The notes beneath the pieces are model-generated. The model was not told the origin of the DNA. It did not search any database and saw only the letters and a list, made by a program, of their open reading frames with translations. Source: Eledone cirrhosa (taxonomy: Eukaryota; Mollusca; Cephalopoda; Octopoda; Eledonidae). Taken from it: DNA of 64,000 nucleotides. The stretch spans positions 56,648,800 through 56,712,799 of the forward strand of contig OZ024745.1 of the NCBI GenBank assembly GCA_964016885.1, written 5' to 3'. Positions 34,501 to 46,433 of the stretch are shown here, one piece after another; positions within the stretch are counted from its first letter, which is position 1; every line of letters starts with the position of its first letter. Position numbers and translations under genes: made by a program.

Positions 34501-35395
34501 GACATCGAAACAGGGACCTTTAACATTACCTTATAAACAGGAAGCATATGGTCCTAGGTGGAATGCGTTTATTCATACAACAGTTTCAGCAGGTATTTAA
34601 AAAAACAACAGCATCTATTATCAAGAACTAGGTGCTGCAAGATATCTGTAATAAAGTAGGATGTGGGATATTAGATCCTCAATTCTAGATCAGTTAAATT
34701 TAAAAACTTTTAAAAATTGACTTTTCTTTCTCCTATTATCATCTCTTCTTCGCGTTTCTTCTTCGAGTAATGTGTCATTATCATTTCTTCTTCGCGTTTC
34801 TCACTAGCAAACATACACTAGCAAACATACACCAACTTACAAACAGACAAAGACTCTTGTTCCTCGAGATTTTTTGTATTTCTTTGTATAAAAAAGCTAT
34901 CATGAAAGTAGGTCTGTGATCCAGTTATTATTTGAAAACCTCCCCTCCTTTAATCGACCCAGCTCACCGAATCTGACCTCACTTGGTTAATAACCACTCT
35001 CATTATTCCGCCATTCATAAATTGAAAATTAATCAGTATGGAAGAAGAAAGGTTTTATAAGAAAATAACAGAATAAAAGCGTTTGTTGATGCGGTCTAAA
35101 TATAACCCCAGATGTTTCTTGTTTGTTTATATGCTTTTACGTAACACTTACCTCTGTGTTGTGTAAATATAATTCTAGCACACAGCAAAACCCATGTTAG
35201 TACTTGACTACAATTCTCAACAGTAATGTTATTACTTAGATATAGGAATCACAACATATTCTGCCTTTGTGCATCTATATCTTATTGAAGCACACATCGT
35301 GTTTATCCTACTAACATCATCTTCGTTCGTTCATATTACACCCACGCACTACTCCACACACCCATACACACACCACCACATACAACTAGACGCAC
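34501..35395. other. non-coding DNA
   Basis: Unique-looking AT-rich sequence; nothing recognised. Confidence 0.4.
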
Positions 35396-35440
35396 AATCA
35401 TATGTGTGTGTATATATATATATATACAAATATATCGAAA

Positions 35441-35484
<44 letters not shown>

Positions 35485-35600
35485 CACAAATATATCTAAG
35501 TCTATCTATCTCTCTCTATATATATATGAGTATGTTTGTGTGTGTACGTTTGAGTGTTTGTGTATGTTTGTATATACTTATATACATACATAGATATCAA
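35396..35600. repeat. compound (AT)n/(TC)n/(GT)n microsatellite
   Basis: TA blocks separated by CTCTCT and CTATCTAT, then a GTTTGTGTGTG region. Overlapping Tyr-Ile and Ser-Leu frames are artefacts. Confidence 0.9.
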
Positions 35601-36414
35601 CAAGCCCTCCCACTTTGTTTATACTAGGACGCCGTTTAACAAGTTAATCTTATAAATAATTCTCACTAGAACAGTTTATGCAGAAGTTGATCGCCTATAT
35701 TAATGTAAGATTTTGACATGTCTATAAACTATCGTATATACAACAAATATATCGTATTTCTAATCCACTGAATCTCTACTATGAAGATTCAAGTATTCAT
35801 CTATCCTTATATTTTTAGTTGCATTCAATTCTAAAATACTTCTAAATAATTCGCATAGAATTACGGCTTATAATGGACTTTCACTATTTAACACATGAAT
35901 AAATAAATTGATAAGTCCCTAATGTTTGTTAAATCAGTTAACATTTTTTATTTATATAAGATAAATTCTGATAGATGGTGGTTTGTTTTTGTATTTCAAC
36001 ACACCAACTCAGGCAATATTAATTTAACTGAACTATTAGCAATGTTCAACCAGTCGTAATTATCTCGTCTTTATGTTGTGTCAGGGACCACGTTTTCTAC
36101 GTATCACATAGTATTCATAGAGGAAAAGGTTGTATTTACTGAAACATTTATAAAACTTATAGAGGCTATTTTTGGGGGTTATAAACATTGATTTTACATG
36201 CAACATACTTCAGAATTTATCTCAAACAAATAGAAAAAATATGAAAAACATTGAGCGGAACAACTACAATTCAGAAAGGCTTGCGAAAATATAAACCAAC
36301 ATGTGTGAAGCTCAGATTTTCGAACTTACGAAATCGCTGAGGAAATAAATTAATAAGAATATGTAGGAAACTTAGGCGCAGGGAATAACGGAAAATTACA
36401 GTCCATTGCTATGA

Positions 36415-36415
<1 letters not shown>
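35601..36415. other. AT-rich non-coding DNA
   Basis: Nothing recognised; ends at a small AT/AC microsatellite (36417-36453). Confidence 0.4.
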
Positions 36416-36451
<36 letters not shown>

Positions 36452-36454
36452 TAT

Positions 36455-36690
36455 CTATTGTTATACATTGGGTGTGTCATGCTGCCAATAAAATCACACG
36501 CACCTGTTGGTTTTCACTTCAATTTATAACACATTTCCAGTTAGTTGGTTTAATAACCGGATGGTTGTTTATGTATTATCAAAGCTCTATCGTCACACAT
36601 TCTGTGACCGCCACAGTGATAAATTTGTAATTTTCTGTCTCTCCTTTGTTCTGTCCTACCCCCGGATACGTAAATGCATTCGTGAGGCAA
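36455..36690 (-). mobile_element. single-arm copy of the 51.4-52.3 kb element, with hammerhead relic
   Basis: Shares TTGTTATAC, GCTGCCAATAA, CACACGCACC, TTTCACTTCAATTTAT, CGTCACACATTCTGTGAC and CCTTTGTTCTGTCCTAC with the inverted element at 51.44-52.29 kb. The minus-strand ribozyme position (36576-36622) keeps stem I TTATCA/TGATAA and stem II GGTCACA/TGTGAC, but the core has decayed (CTGTGGC for CTGANGA, GAT for GAA). It is bounded on the left by an AT/AC microsatellite. Confidence 0.75.
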
Positions 36691-36832
36691 TAATAATAAT
36701 GTGTTAATAATATTAATATTCGATTCGTTTGCAAGCAAACAGCCTCTTTTCGCTTGTGTTCTAGACGACTAACATCATCCTTTGTTTCGGTGCTAACAGA
36801 GAGAAAAACATTCTACCAGTAAGCCAACTATA

Positions 36833-36916
36833 GTCTGATGAGGCTTTTGATTCCAGAGTCGGGCCCGAGTGATAGAGATTGAACATTGAGCTGATCAATC
36901 ACGAAACGCACGTAAC
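36833..36916 (+). ncRNA. possible hammerhead-like motif
   Basis: CTGATGA at 36835-36841, GAA at 36903-36905, then ACG-CA-CGT (36906-36913) as a 3-bp stem III and A36914 as H17. This matches the geometry of the other hammerheads. Stem I is only two base pairs and stem II closes poorly, so it is a candidate or a decayed copy. Confidence 0.35.
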
Positions 36917-36980
36917 ACCTCAATAAACTAAATGATGATTTGACTTCTCAAACTTACTTATTATTACGATATATGTGTGT

Positions 36981-37034
36981 CTGTCTATCTATCTATCTAT
37001 CTATCAAATCTATCTATCTATCTATCTATCTATC
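36981..37034. repeat. (CTAT)n microsatellite
   Basis: Tetranucleotide tract just upstream of LINE copy B, with one CAAAT interruption. Confidence 0.9.
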
Positions 37035-37173
37035 GCTGATAGTAGACGTGTGTTACTTCGGCTGCAGCCTTTTGGATTTGTATTACGTTTTTGACTGTGA
37101 GTTTGTTTTTCATTTGCTTTATTTGTGTGACCTAACCTCCCGCCTGGATCTCCAGACGGGTGGTTATTTTATT

Positions 37174-37195
37174 TTTACCCCTTTTTGGGGGTAAA
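37174..37195 (+). other. 5' UTR hairpin of LINE copy B
   Basis: TTTACCCC-TTTTTG-GGGGTAAA, an 8-bp perfect stem ending about 36 nt before the ORF1 ATG at 37232. A second stem (CCCG..CTGGA/TCCAG..CGGG) lies at 37139-37161. Confidence 0.6.
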
Positions 37196-37231
37196 AACTA
37201 CTTTGAAAAATGTGTATACCAACTTACAATA

Positions 37232-38994
37232 ATGGACACCATACATGAAAACCCAACTTCCACGCCCCCCAGGGAAAGTGATAAAGAGCAACAAGTAACT
37301 CAACCTACTGAAGCTTCCCTTCCCTCGCTTTCGCATGCGAGTATGGAATTGGTTTTGGCGAACAATTCTAAAAACTTGGGTAATAACACAAACAATGGCA
37401 ACAGTAAACTGAAAGAATGTATAAATTACACTGACACCAACAACAGCAACACAAATAACAAAGAAAATAACACAAACACACACGAAAGCGAAAACAGCAG
37501 CAACAAGGACAAAGAAAACAACATAAATGTGAACTCAAAACCCGAAAAACTGGGTGAAAACCCAAAAAACTGTACCGCAAACAACAACAACAAAAATGCA
37601 ATCACCCAAGAAAAAAAGAACAACAGCAACGAAACACACAAAAAAGAACCCACTACACGAATATCCTTTGTCCAGGTCGTTAAGGAGACCTAAACTTTCA
37701 CCCCAGTTGACATCAGTAATGCAGCGGAATTGCTAAAAGAGGGGAGAAAACAGGTGAGCTTTTGGTGAAAACGCTGAATTCACCATCAAATGCGTCGAAA
37801 AAACCAGCTCAATTATCGCATAGCAAAATTGAGCTGGTGTTAAAAGACGCGTTGAAGGACATGATTCTTATAGAGAGAGGGAAGTTATATGGGAGTCTGA
37901 CAATTTTGATGAAGGACCAATTGGTGGCCCAAAAATACTCGGTGTCGCTAATTGTGTCCAAACTACACTTTCTTCCCCACCTACATGGGGAATAAAACTC
38001 AAAAAATAACAAACTCCGGTATACACCCAAATACAAATATGTGGTGGATACTAGGAGGGATACTGGACGACGAAGATGAACTCCTTGATATAGGCAAAGC
38101 CACCAGGGGCCACTTTTGCGGTATAGGCATACAGGTTCTGGTTCGAATGAAACCGGAACGTATCGCAAAGATACCCCAAAGAGTGTCCCTGGAAGGCTCC
38201 CAATTTATGAACATTGCAATTGAGGATAGGCGGCCCGCTTGCTACCTCTGTGGAGGCAGAGGTCACCTGGGGGCTGCCTGTCCTCAACAAACTAAAAGAC
38301 CTTTACTGCCAACACCTGCAAAATCAACATCACCACCACCACCACAACAACAACAACAACAACAAACACAAGTCAACAAAAAACTGAACACGGACCCACC
38401 CAACCCCTCCACACCTAAACAACTCCAACAACATACATAACAAAATCCCAAAATATACAAAGAGGATCCCTTAACGTCAGAAGACGAGCGAAAAAAGAGG
38501 ATCCCTTAACGTCAGAAGACGAGCGAAAAAAATAGAAAACACACCGCAGCCACACACAGGAAAATAACCCCCCCCCCCCCCCAAAAAAAAAAGTCAAATA
38601 GATACAGAACAAAAACCAATAAAAATTACACACACACAGCTATGCACATACTTCAACACAAAAAAATATAAAACTTGTAAACAAAATTGAACAAAACTCT
38701 TCGATGCAAACCATAGGGCCAAATTTCACGAGGGACACAGAGAACTCCTCTTTAAAAATTATTAAAACTCCGATAGACATTTATATAGAACTAAAAGACA
38801 ATTTTCCTGAGGACGTCCTCCCCCCCCCCCTGTGTAAAACCAATGAATCGAGTCATCTTGAAAAATGTCCCCACTCCAGATACCCACACCAAACCTCAAC
38901 CCCACCACACTCTGATGCCCCCCCCCCACCCAACAACCCCTCCGCCACCACAATGGAAATTGTGCGGCCGGGTCCTCGGGACGCAGAGAGGTAG
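37232..38994 (+). pseudogene. LINE copy B ORF1: Asn-rich zinc-knuckle protein, frameshifted
   Basis: The frame opens upstream at 37160, but MDTIHENP at 37232 is the likelier start because the hairpin lies before it. An Asn/Lys/Thr-rich segment runs to 37693 (NNNKNAI, ISFVQVVKE). After a frame change 37762-37995 carries the middle part (IERGKLYGSLTIL). 37952-38440 carries NMWWILGG and the CX2CX4HX4C knuckle (CYLCGGRGHLGAAC). A Pro/Thr/Gln-rich tail and a poorly conserved charged piece (38704-38994) precede ORF2. A 26-bp direct repeat (38463-38525) is internal. Confidence 0.78.
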
Positions 38995-39022
38995 GTGCCT
39001 CCTTTTTCTCTTTACCACCAAC

Positions 39023-42000
39023 ATGGCTGTATTGAGAGTGGCTTGTCTAATTGCGCGTGGCCTGGGGTCATATTGGAAGCAAACAAAACTTCTAAATGAC
39101 CTCAGATCACGCTGTTTAAATGTGATGGTCAATTGCGAGGCCCGGATCAGCAGCGTGCGCCAGTTAGCCCCCACTTTTAACGACTTTGAGAGCACGCATC
39201 TCTCTGTCAGCCCGGAGGTGGGAGTGGGGTTGTCGTTCTGCTGCAAAAACATCTGGGTCTCACCGAACAGACGCTACACCTGGACTGGAAGGGTCGACTG
39301 GTGGTTTTAGACCTTTGCAGTGGTGAAGGCGGAGCCTTTAGGCAGGTCGCCGCCTACGCCTCTTTTGGGTCAACGCGGCGGGACTTCTTCCAGCGTCTGG
39401 AGACTTTTCTTTTAGTGGGGGACTGGAATGGTATCCTAGATGCACGTTGGGACTATGTAGGGGCATGTCCCGATAGAGGAGGATGTAACAGTCTCAAGGA
39501 GTTAATCGGCCGATTTGAGCTGGCCAATAGATATCGACTAGATTTTCCGACTGCGCCAACCTGAACTTGGGCAATCCGCAGCGGATCATCTAGGTCGTAC
39601 CTAGATAGGGTCCTAGTTAGAAATAAGGATAGGGACCTTTTAAGCTGTCCAGAGATGCTCATGGTTGGCTATTTGGATCACAAATTAGTGACCTGCATAC
39701 TCAACCTTGATAGAACCCATAGACAGGGATCCGGTTACTGGAAACTGAACTTGTACTTACCGGCAAGTAAAGTGTACAGGGACCGGATTAGTACTTTAGT
39801 TAAAGAGCGGTTGATGGGAGCGATCGTCAACAGAAGGTGGTGGGGATCTCCCAAAAGAGAGATTAGAGTAGTTTCAATAGGATTTAGTAAGGAGTTGCCT
39901 CAGATAGAAGTAGGAAGGAAGGGAAGTGGCAGATCGTGTAGAAGAGGCAATTAGAAGCGGCGACGTGGCCAGAGTGCTAGCGTCGAGAACGGCCTTGGGC
40001 CAGTTCTTTGACGCGAAGCACGAAGGCTCCGTTGTCCGAAGCAAAATACGTGTTCTAGGAAACGAGGGAACCAAAGCTGTTAGCTGGGCCCGCGTGATAG
40101 AAGCCAAAAGAGGGATTAGATCCACTATCCGGTCTTTGTGAGACCAGGATTGACGGGTGATCCTTGAACCTAAGCAGATGTGTGAGGCCTTTCAAAGGCG
40201 AAGTTCTGCGAGAGGCCGATTTCAGCTGCTGAGATAGAGGACGTGCTGAGCCAATGCGGCAAACGCAAATCCCCGGGTGTCGATGGTCTTCCATACGAAC
40301 TATATCTAGCTATGCCGGACTTGTTCCCCGATCTCCTCGAGGCAGTCTACTGCAACTGGCAACAGAACGGGAGAATTCCCTGTGCTGTGACCAAGGGCGT
40401 AGTCACGCTAGTGAGGAAGGACAAGAACAAGGCGGACGAAATAAGTAATTTCAGGCCCATAACTCTGCTAAATACAGAGTTAAAGATTTTGGCCAAAGTG
40501 TTAGCAAAGAGGTTGGCGCTTGTCGTGGGCAACCTGGTGCGAGATGCGCAGACATGTGCTATCCCGACCAGGTCCATTCACGACAACCTCCACCTTATGC
40601 GATACATCATAGGGACGGTTGGGAACGAACCCGGCTTTGGTGGAGCCTTGATCAACTTGGATCAATCTAAGGCGTTCGATAGGGTCGACCATGGTTACCT
40701 GGATGCGGTGCTAGCGGCGGCATGTTTCGGACCCGTTTTCAGGGGATGGATCTCTGCCATGCAAAGCAGCCGCATCTGCTCTAGAGTCAAGGTGACGGCT
40801 ACCTCTCGGAGCCGTTCGAAATCACGCGGTCCATCCGACAGGGGTGCCCTCTCTCCTACCTGTATGTGTTGGCCCTCGGGCCGCTGCTGCGGAAGTTGGA
40901 GTTGTTGCAGGGCATCCCTTTGGAACCCGGATTTCGGAAAGCGATATCGGCCTACGCCGATGAGGTAACAGTAATGGTGTCGACCAACTCGGAAATCGGG
41001 GCGATCGGTACCTTACTGGAGGAATACGAAAGGTTTACAGGGGCTAAGCTGAACCGAGACAAGTCTATCGGTTTGCAACTCGGCACATGGAGGGGGAAAC
41101 CGATGCCCTCTGATGGCGTCGTCGGACGCTGAACGGAGGGCCCGGTGAAGTTGCTCGCGGTGAAGAAGACCTGGGGTGAGGTAACGAACAGGTTGTTTGC
41201 ACTGACCCAGAAGTGGGCCAAGTGCAAACTATTCCTGAAAGGTCGAGCTGAGATGGCAAACACTTATATAGCGTCCGTCATCTACTACCGCCTGACCGTC
41301 GTGCCTAGCCCAAGGCAAACGCTCACCAAAATGGAGCGCGCACTCTTCCAATTCCTTTGGTGAGGAGATCCATCTGCTGTCAACACCCTTTGAAAGGAGG
41401 GCTGGGGGTGCCGTGGCTGCTGATGCGTAAACACGCATTAAGGCTACGGCACCTCCAGGTATTCCCCACCGGTCAATCGGTGTGGGCCCGATCTATGAGA
41501 CGAACCTTTCCGAGATTCGTCTCACTGAGCTGCAATCCTGGGTCAAGCAAAGACCGAGAAAACTGGGCGCCTGGCACACCGAGTGTGCCCAGGCTCTCTG
41601 GCAGGCGGACCCGGCTATCAGTGGAGCCTCCACCTCGACATTCTATAGAGGGCTGGTGCGCAGCAGGTGCTACGACGCCCTCGGAGATGCCCTAGACATG
41701 GAGGAAGACGAATTGGCCAGTCTGTTTGGTAGGACATTTAAGCCGGGGCCTATGGACAAGTTCCAGAGGTCTCTGGCCTGGCAGTGCTACCGAGGGGCTC
41801 CACCCGTTCGAGAAAAGCTTTACAGACACGGGCGCCCAGTTAGGGACCCCTCGAAAAAGATCTGTCCCAGATGCGTGCGCGACGAGGAAACCGTCGCGCA
41901 TGCATTGGTACACTGCCCGGGCGTCGCCGATCCGTGGGGCTATGTCGAACGACTGCTGTCACGAGTGGAACCTATCCGGTTGACCACCGAGTCCATTATA

Positions 42001-42290
42001 ACGATCAAGCCACCTCCCCCCTTCAAAAATGAATGAGAGGCGGTGTTTCTGTGCGTAATAGCCATACTGAAAGAGTTTGTATGGTGGAGGCGTTTGAAAG
42101 GGCTGAGGTCGGGCACCTTTCTCTCCGGCCAACAACTGGTCCTTTTCTTCCGATATCATTTGGGAAGAAGGATCAGGATGGAGAGAGAGGTGCTCCACCC
42201 CAGCCAGTTTTATTAAAGGTGGGTGAAAGTGGCGAGAATGGCCCGTGTGAATGGGTCTTCTCTCTATATCAGCCTGTAGGTGAAAAAGAA
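39023..42290 (+). pseudogene. LINE copy B ORF2: endonuclease-reverse transcriptase, frameshifted, YADD to YADE
   Basis: Pieces in order: endonuclease start MAVLRVACLIARGLG (39023); VGDWNGILDARWD (39301-39564); LDHKLV in place of SDHKLV (39655-39954); linker (39926-40141); RT with GVDGLPYELY, AQTCAIPTRSIHDNL and an intact LDQSKAFDRVDH (40243-40968); palm with YADE at 40953-40964 (40866-41132); thumb (41145-41700); C-terminal finger CPRC...HALVHC (41482-42036). Many frame changes. The Asp-to-Glu change in the catalytic pair would be damaging even without frameshifts. Confidence 0.88.
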
Positions 42291-42501
42291 GGAAGAACAA
42301 GGGAACATCCTCTCTCTGCTCCTGAGGAGAAGGGTTGCACACTTTTTCGGAGGTGTGTACGACCCCGAAAAACGCCTCCTCCCTATTGAGTACTTTATTG
42401 TTAATTTTATATTTGTTATTTGTGTTGTTACTCGTTCTTTTGTGTAAACTCCACCCTTGTATTTGTCCCCTTCTGTTGTGCCCTCGTAGCAATAAATAGA
42501 A

Positions 42502-42507
<6 letters not shown>

Positions 42508-42592
<85 letters not shown>
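42508..42592. repeat. (TC)n then (AT)n microsatellite
   Basis: About 33 bp of TC followed by about 50 bp of TA, placed at the LINE copy B 3' end. Confidence 0.95.
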
Positions 42593-42594
<2 letters not shown>

Positions 42595-43126
42595 TGTGTT
42601 GTGTGTGTGGTGTGAGTGTGTGTATGTGTGTGTATGTCTGTGAGAGTGTATGTGCGAGTGCGTGTGTTTCTGTATGTGTGTTGTATGCTTGTATATATGG
42701 ATTTAACATTCTCCTATCCAATGAACTAGACAAAATCTTCACAAAGATATTCAGAAGATTAGATGCTTGATAATTGATGGATCGGTGGTGTTGAGATGTT
42801 CGACGCAACCAATGCTTTGTATTCGAACAAAGAATATTTGAATAATAAATTAGATTTCGTATAATGTATATTCTAACGATTCTTATATAATACATTGATG
42901 GATACTCTATGGGTTTACTCAACTATCGAGATATATTATGCACGCTCTTCTAAATAACAGCTTAAAGCATTAAGAATTAAATTATTTAATACAAAAACGG
43001 CCGGAACAAATTTGACGAAAATTCTACTGCATTGCCTCTAATACAAGATAATGCAATGGAAAGAAATCATGTAGCAGAATACTCTTGCGCAATGTACCAT
43101 GCAATGAAATCGAATGCGTAAACACG

Positions 43127-43166
<40 letters not shown>

Positions 43167-43300
43167 GTTATATAGTAAGGTGCATTATTGGTTGTGTAAA
43201 ATGGTCCAATAACTTTATGTTAGCAATATTAAGTTCTCCACGCTTTTATATATCTCCAATTCCATTCGAGGGAACAGCTAGATGATGTAAAACAGAGTAT
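42593..43300. other. non-coding DNA
   Basis: GT-rich to about 42690, unique AT-rich afterwards, (AT)n at 43130-43163. No gene. Confidence 0.45.
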
Positions 43301-43349
43301 AAGTATCAAAATGAAAATCCGAAGGCAAGGTAGAATTCCAATCATTTAA

Positions 43350-43423
43350 TCACGACACATGTTTCAATAAGAGATAGATCGATTTTGAAGCCATGATCGA
43401 TTATCACTGACCTCATCAGGTGA
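43350..43423 (-). ncRNA. type-I hammerhead ribozyme fold (left arm)
   Basis: Minus strand: stem I TCAC (43423-43420) with GTGA (43353-43350). Core CTGATGA 43419-43413. A long, imperfect stem II includes ATCGAT pairing. GAA 43365-43363. Stem III ACA-TG-TGT. H17 C (complement of 43354). Core complete. Confidence 0.68.
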
Positions 43424-44065
43424 AAATGAATTGTCTTCAGATTCTTGATATGAGGGAGAAAAAATAACGATGTTCTCTCCCAGAATTCATTCCCTCATAT
43501 GGAGACACACCAGTCAGTGAACTTACTTGTGTGCACGCGCGCGCGTGTGTGTGTGCATGTGTGTGTGCATGTGTGTAGAGTTGGTTAACCCAATATTTCC
43601 AATTTACATCGTCAAATTGAGATAGCTTCTGTTGCTTTGTAAACTAACTTTCGGTGAGTGGTGTGTTGGTACATTCTTATATTTGTTTTTTCTCGGACAT
43701 CGCTTCGGTGTGTGTAAAAGTGTGTATGTACCCACCCACGCTAATTCTACGGGTTTAATACTGTGTTGATGTGTGTATATATATGTATATATTTTTCTTT
43801 GACCTAGAGCCGATGTATGTTGATGTGGAGTGTGTGTGTACCCACTCACTTTCAACTATGACTGACTGTATCCCTACAGATTTGATTGATGTCCAGCGTC
43901 TTTTGCAGCGATAGAAATCTGGAAACTTTTATGCCCTCAACTAAAGCTAATAGCAGTTGCCGTGTCTCTGACTGACTGGTGTGTCTCCATATGAGGGAAT
44001 GAATTCTGTGAGAGAACATCGTTATTTTTTCTCCCTCGTATCAAGAATTTGAAGACAATTCATTT

Positions 44066-44139
44066 TCACCTGATGAGATCAGTGATAATCGATCATAGCT
44101 TCACAATCGATCCATCTCTTATTGAAACATGTGTCGTGA
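44066..44139 (+). ncRNA. type-I hammerhead ribozyme fold (right arm)
   Basis: Stem I TCAC (44066-44069) with GTGA (44136-44139). Core CTGATGA 44070-44076. Imperfect long stem II with AATCGAT/ATCGATC. GAA 44124-44126. Stem III ACA-TG-TGT 44127-44134. H17 C44135. Mirror of the left-arm copy. Confidence 0.68.
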
Positions 44140-44180
44140 TTAAATTATTGTAATTTTACCTTGCCTTCGGATTTTCATTT

Positions 44181-44183
<3 letters not shown>

Positions 44184-44262
<79 letters not shown>
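44184..44262. repeat. (AT)n microsatellite
   Basis: Uninterrupted TA tract abutting the inverted-repeat element. Confidence 0.95.
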
Positions 44263-44264
<2 letters not shown>

Positions 44265-45290
44265 GGAGGGTCATACTGTTGTAATAATATTGCCAGAAAT
44301 AATAACAGAACACACTCACCGATTGATTTAACACCTGGTTATTTACAGATTTTATTCCAAAGTGTCCATGATAAAAAAACGTGAGGTTAAATATCCATTC
44401 AACCATTACTAGTATATTAATAACATCTTATCAATTATTTAGAATCTGATTCTCTGGGGGTGTTCTAATCGGTTGCATAATATTTCATGGTCTGTTATTG
44501 TTCATGTGTAATTATGAAAGTTTCCAATTACAGATATACTGTTGTCAAGATATGGTATTATTTCATGATTTAAATGGTTTCTGATATGTTTGTTGATATG
44601 TTATCACAGACCTTTAGATGTTGTAGTTAGTGGTTATTAATATGAAAGTATAAAGATATAAGTTTACACTGATGTAGCTGATGTCTCAGTTATTTCGATA
44701 ATCGTAAATGTAATATTTCCTCCTTGTTCTATTAAGCTGTAAAGGCAGGGATTGCATTGCACACTCTCACAACACTGTGATGTAGTGAAAATGTGGCGAG
44801 TAAAGGCCGCCTCTAAAAAAACTTAATCTTCGCTTGTCTCAACAAATTAACAAATTGGTAAATGAGCCGGCTATGACCAACAAAATTACTTGCATTATGG
44901 CCAGATTCAATAATAACAGCCACATGCATTGTCCTTCACAAAGGGCCTATTCGAAAATACATTGTTGTCTCCATCTAACCCCCAAACAACTGATGGTGTT
45001 GGTGCCTATTCGTATTAATGGTCTCGACCGAAATAATATGACACTGAATACAACTGTCCGAAATGGCGTTCATCCGAATGGTCTTTGGTGTAACGTTATT
45101 CGATATGCAAAGAATGAGAACAAACACGCACAATATATTGTTCGGCGCTCAGATGATTTGCTACTTTTAATTAATAGTTTACTTTACCTGAGACGAAAGG
45201 TGAGAAAAAGCAAACGTGTCCCGGTTGAGAAGAATTAACGAAAGGTTGTTTGAACTACGCTTTCAAATAATTGTCAATTATTTATAATTG
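44263..45290. other. non-coding DNA with one unassigned open frame
   Basis: Starts with GGGGAGGGTCATACTGTTG, like the edge of the 51.4 kb element (GGGAGGGTCATGTTG). A 134-codon plus frame at 44834-45238 (MSQQINKL...) is the longest non-repetitive frame here besides the receptor and the LINEs. It shows no membrane segment, signal peptide or motif I recognise, and I cannot support it as a gene. Confidence 0.4.
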
Positions 45291-45293
45291 TCG

Positions 45294-45430
45294 GTGGATT
45301 GGCCCTTTTACGGTCTGAGTTCAAATCCCGCCTAGGTTAACTTTGCATTTCATCCTTACGGGGTCGATAAAATAAAGTACCAGTAATGCACTGGGATAAT
45401 TGCTGGTCTTGTGCCAAAAGTTGGAACAAT
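45294..45430 (+). mobile_element. tRNA-derived SINE, internally deleted
   Basis: GGTGGATTGGC joins directly to a CCTTTTACGGTCTGAG block, so roughly 55 bp of the head is missing. The rest (GTTCAAATCCCGCC, GGGGTCGATAAAATAAAG, GTGCCAAAAGTTGG) is intact. Confidence 0.85.
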
Positions 45431-46433
45431 TTATCATTATAAGGTTTTACACATATTCTTCGTTTCCATGTAATACACCTGTGTTTCCCTTCTCTCTAAT
45501 TGAACTCAACATTTTGATCACATCTTTACTCCCTTCCACTTCAATTTACTAACTTCTATGCATAACTCTTGTAGCATACATTTATTCTCATTCAATCCCT
45601 TAATAGCTATAGATTCTGCTTTTATCTTCTGTTTCAAAACATTATTCACTTAGAATTTTACTCCGTCGACATATTTAACAAGTTTTTATGCGTAAAGATT
45701 CAGTCGTTAAATAACATATATTTTCCCAGTGAGACGAATCATGGAAATATCAACAAAACTATGTAAATCTAGATAGCTAAACAACTGGGACTGCACCAAC
45801 GTGTATAAGTATATACATATATTTAATAACGTAGGTATGTGAACATGCCAGAAATTAGGAATTAACCTGCAAATTAGAAAAAAATATTTATGATAAACAC
45901 CTTTAAAAGGGAATGTATATTTCCTGGAATAGTTACATGCGCATATATGTAGATATGTGTACATAATTATACATATTCATGCATTTTTGGTTGCACACGC
46001 ATATCATACATATTTTACAATATATATATGAATTAATTACTAGTAGGAACGGTAATTATATGCAAATTAGTATGTCCATCTCAAAATAATATTAAGAAGG
46101 AATAGGTATATGTACCCAGAAAATATAAATTTCCTTTCTGTTTGATTAGATTATATGCATGCCCTCTGGTATGGCTCCATTTAGATCCGAAAATAGATTA
46201 GAGGTATTTATCCTTTTTACAATTTGCAAGGAAATTCGTATTTATTGCAAGATTACAGGACTACATAATTAGATAGAATATATATTTATGTTGGGGCTAT
46301 TTCGGATACACACTCCGTAGTTATACAGATATAACTTTATCATATACTATACATACATCCATACATATACATCAATACATACATACATAATCAGTATTGA
46401 ATGTTCGACTTTATATTATTAGACAGCCTTTAG
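45431..46433. other. AT-rich non-coding DNA
   Basis: Nothing recognised. Confidence 0.4.

Larger units (their letters stand above)
37100..42500 (+). mobile_element. Tx1-like LINE, copy B
   Basis: Same architecture as copy A in plus orientation: 5' hairpins (37139-37161 and 37174-37195), ORF1 from the ATG at 37232, ORF2 from the ATG at 39023, 3' UTR with CTCCCTATTGAG and an end near GCAATAAATAG (about 42500) followed by a (TC)n/(AT)n tract. Heavily mutated. It diverges clearly from copy A, so the two are independent insertions and not a duplication of the locus. Confidence 0.88.
43304..44183. mobile_element. inverted-repeat element with paired hammerhead folds
   Basis: Arms 43304-43520 and 43969-44183, roughly 215 bp each (left ATCAAAATGAAAATCCGAAGG, right CCTTCGGATTTTCATTTTGAT; also CCATATGAGGGAATGAATTC in both orientations). 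A spacer of about 450 bp contains GT-rich patches and an imperfect internal repeat (GTACCCACCCAC at 43727, GTACCCACTCAC at 43838). It runs straight into an 80-bp (AT)n at the right. Arms differ by several substitutions. Confidence 0.85.
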
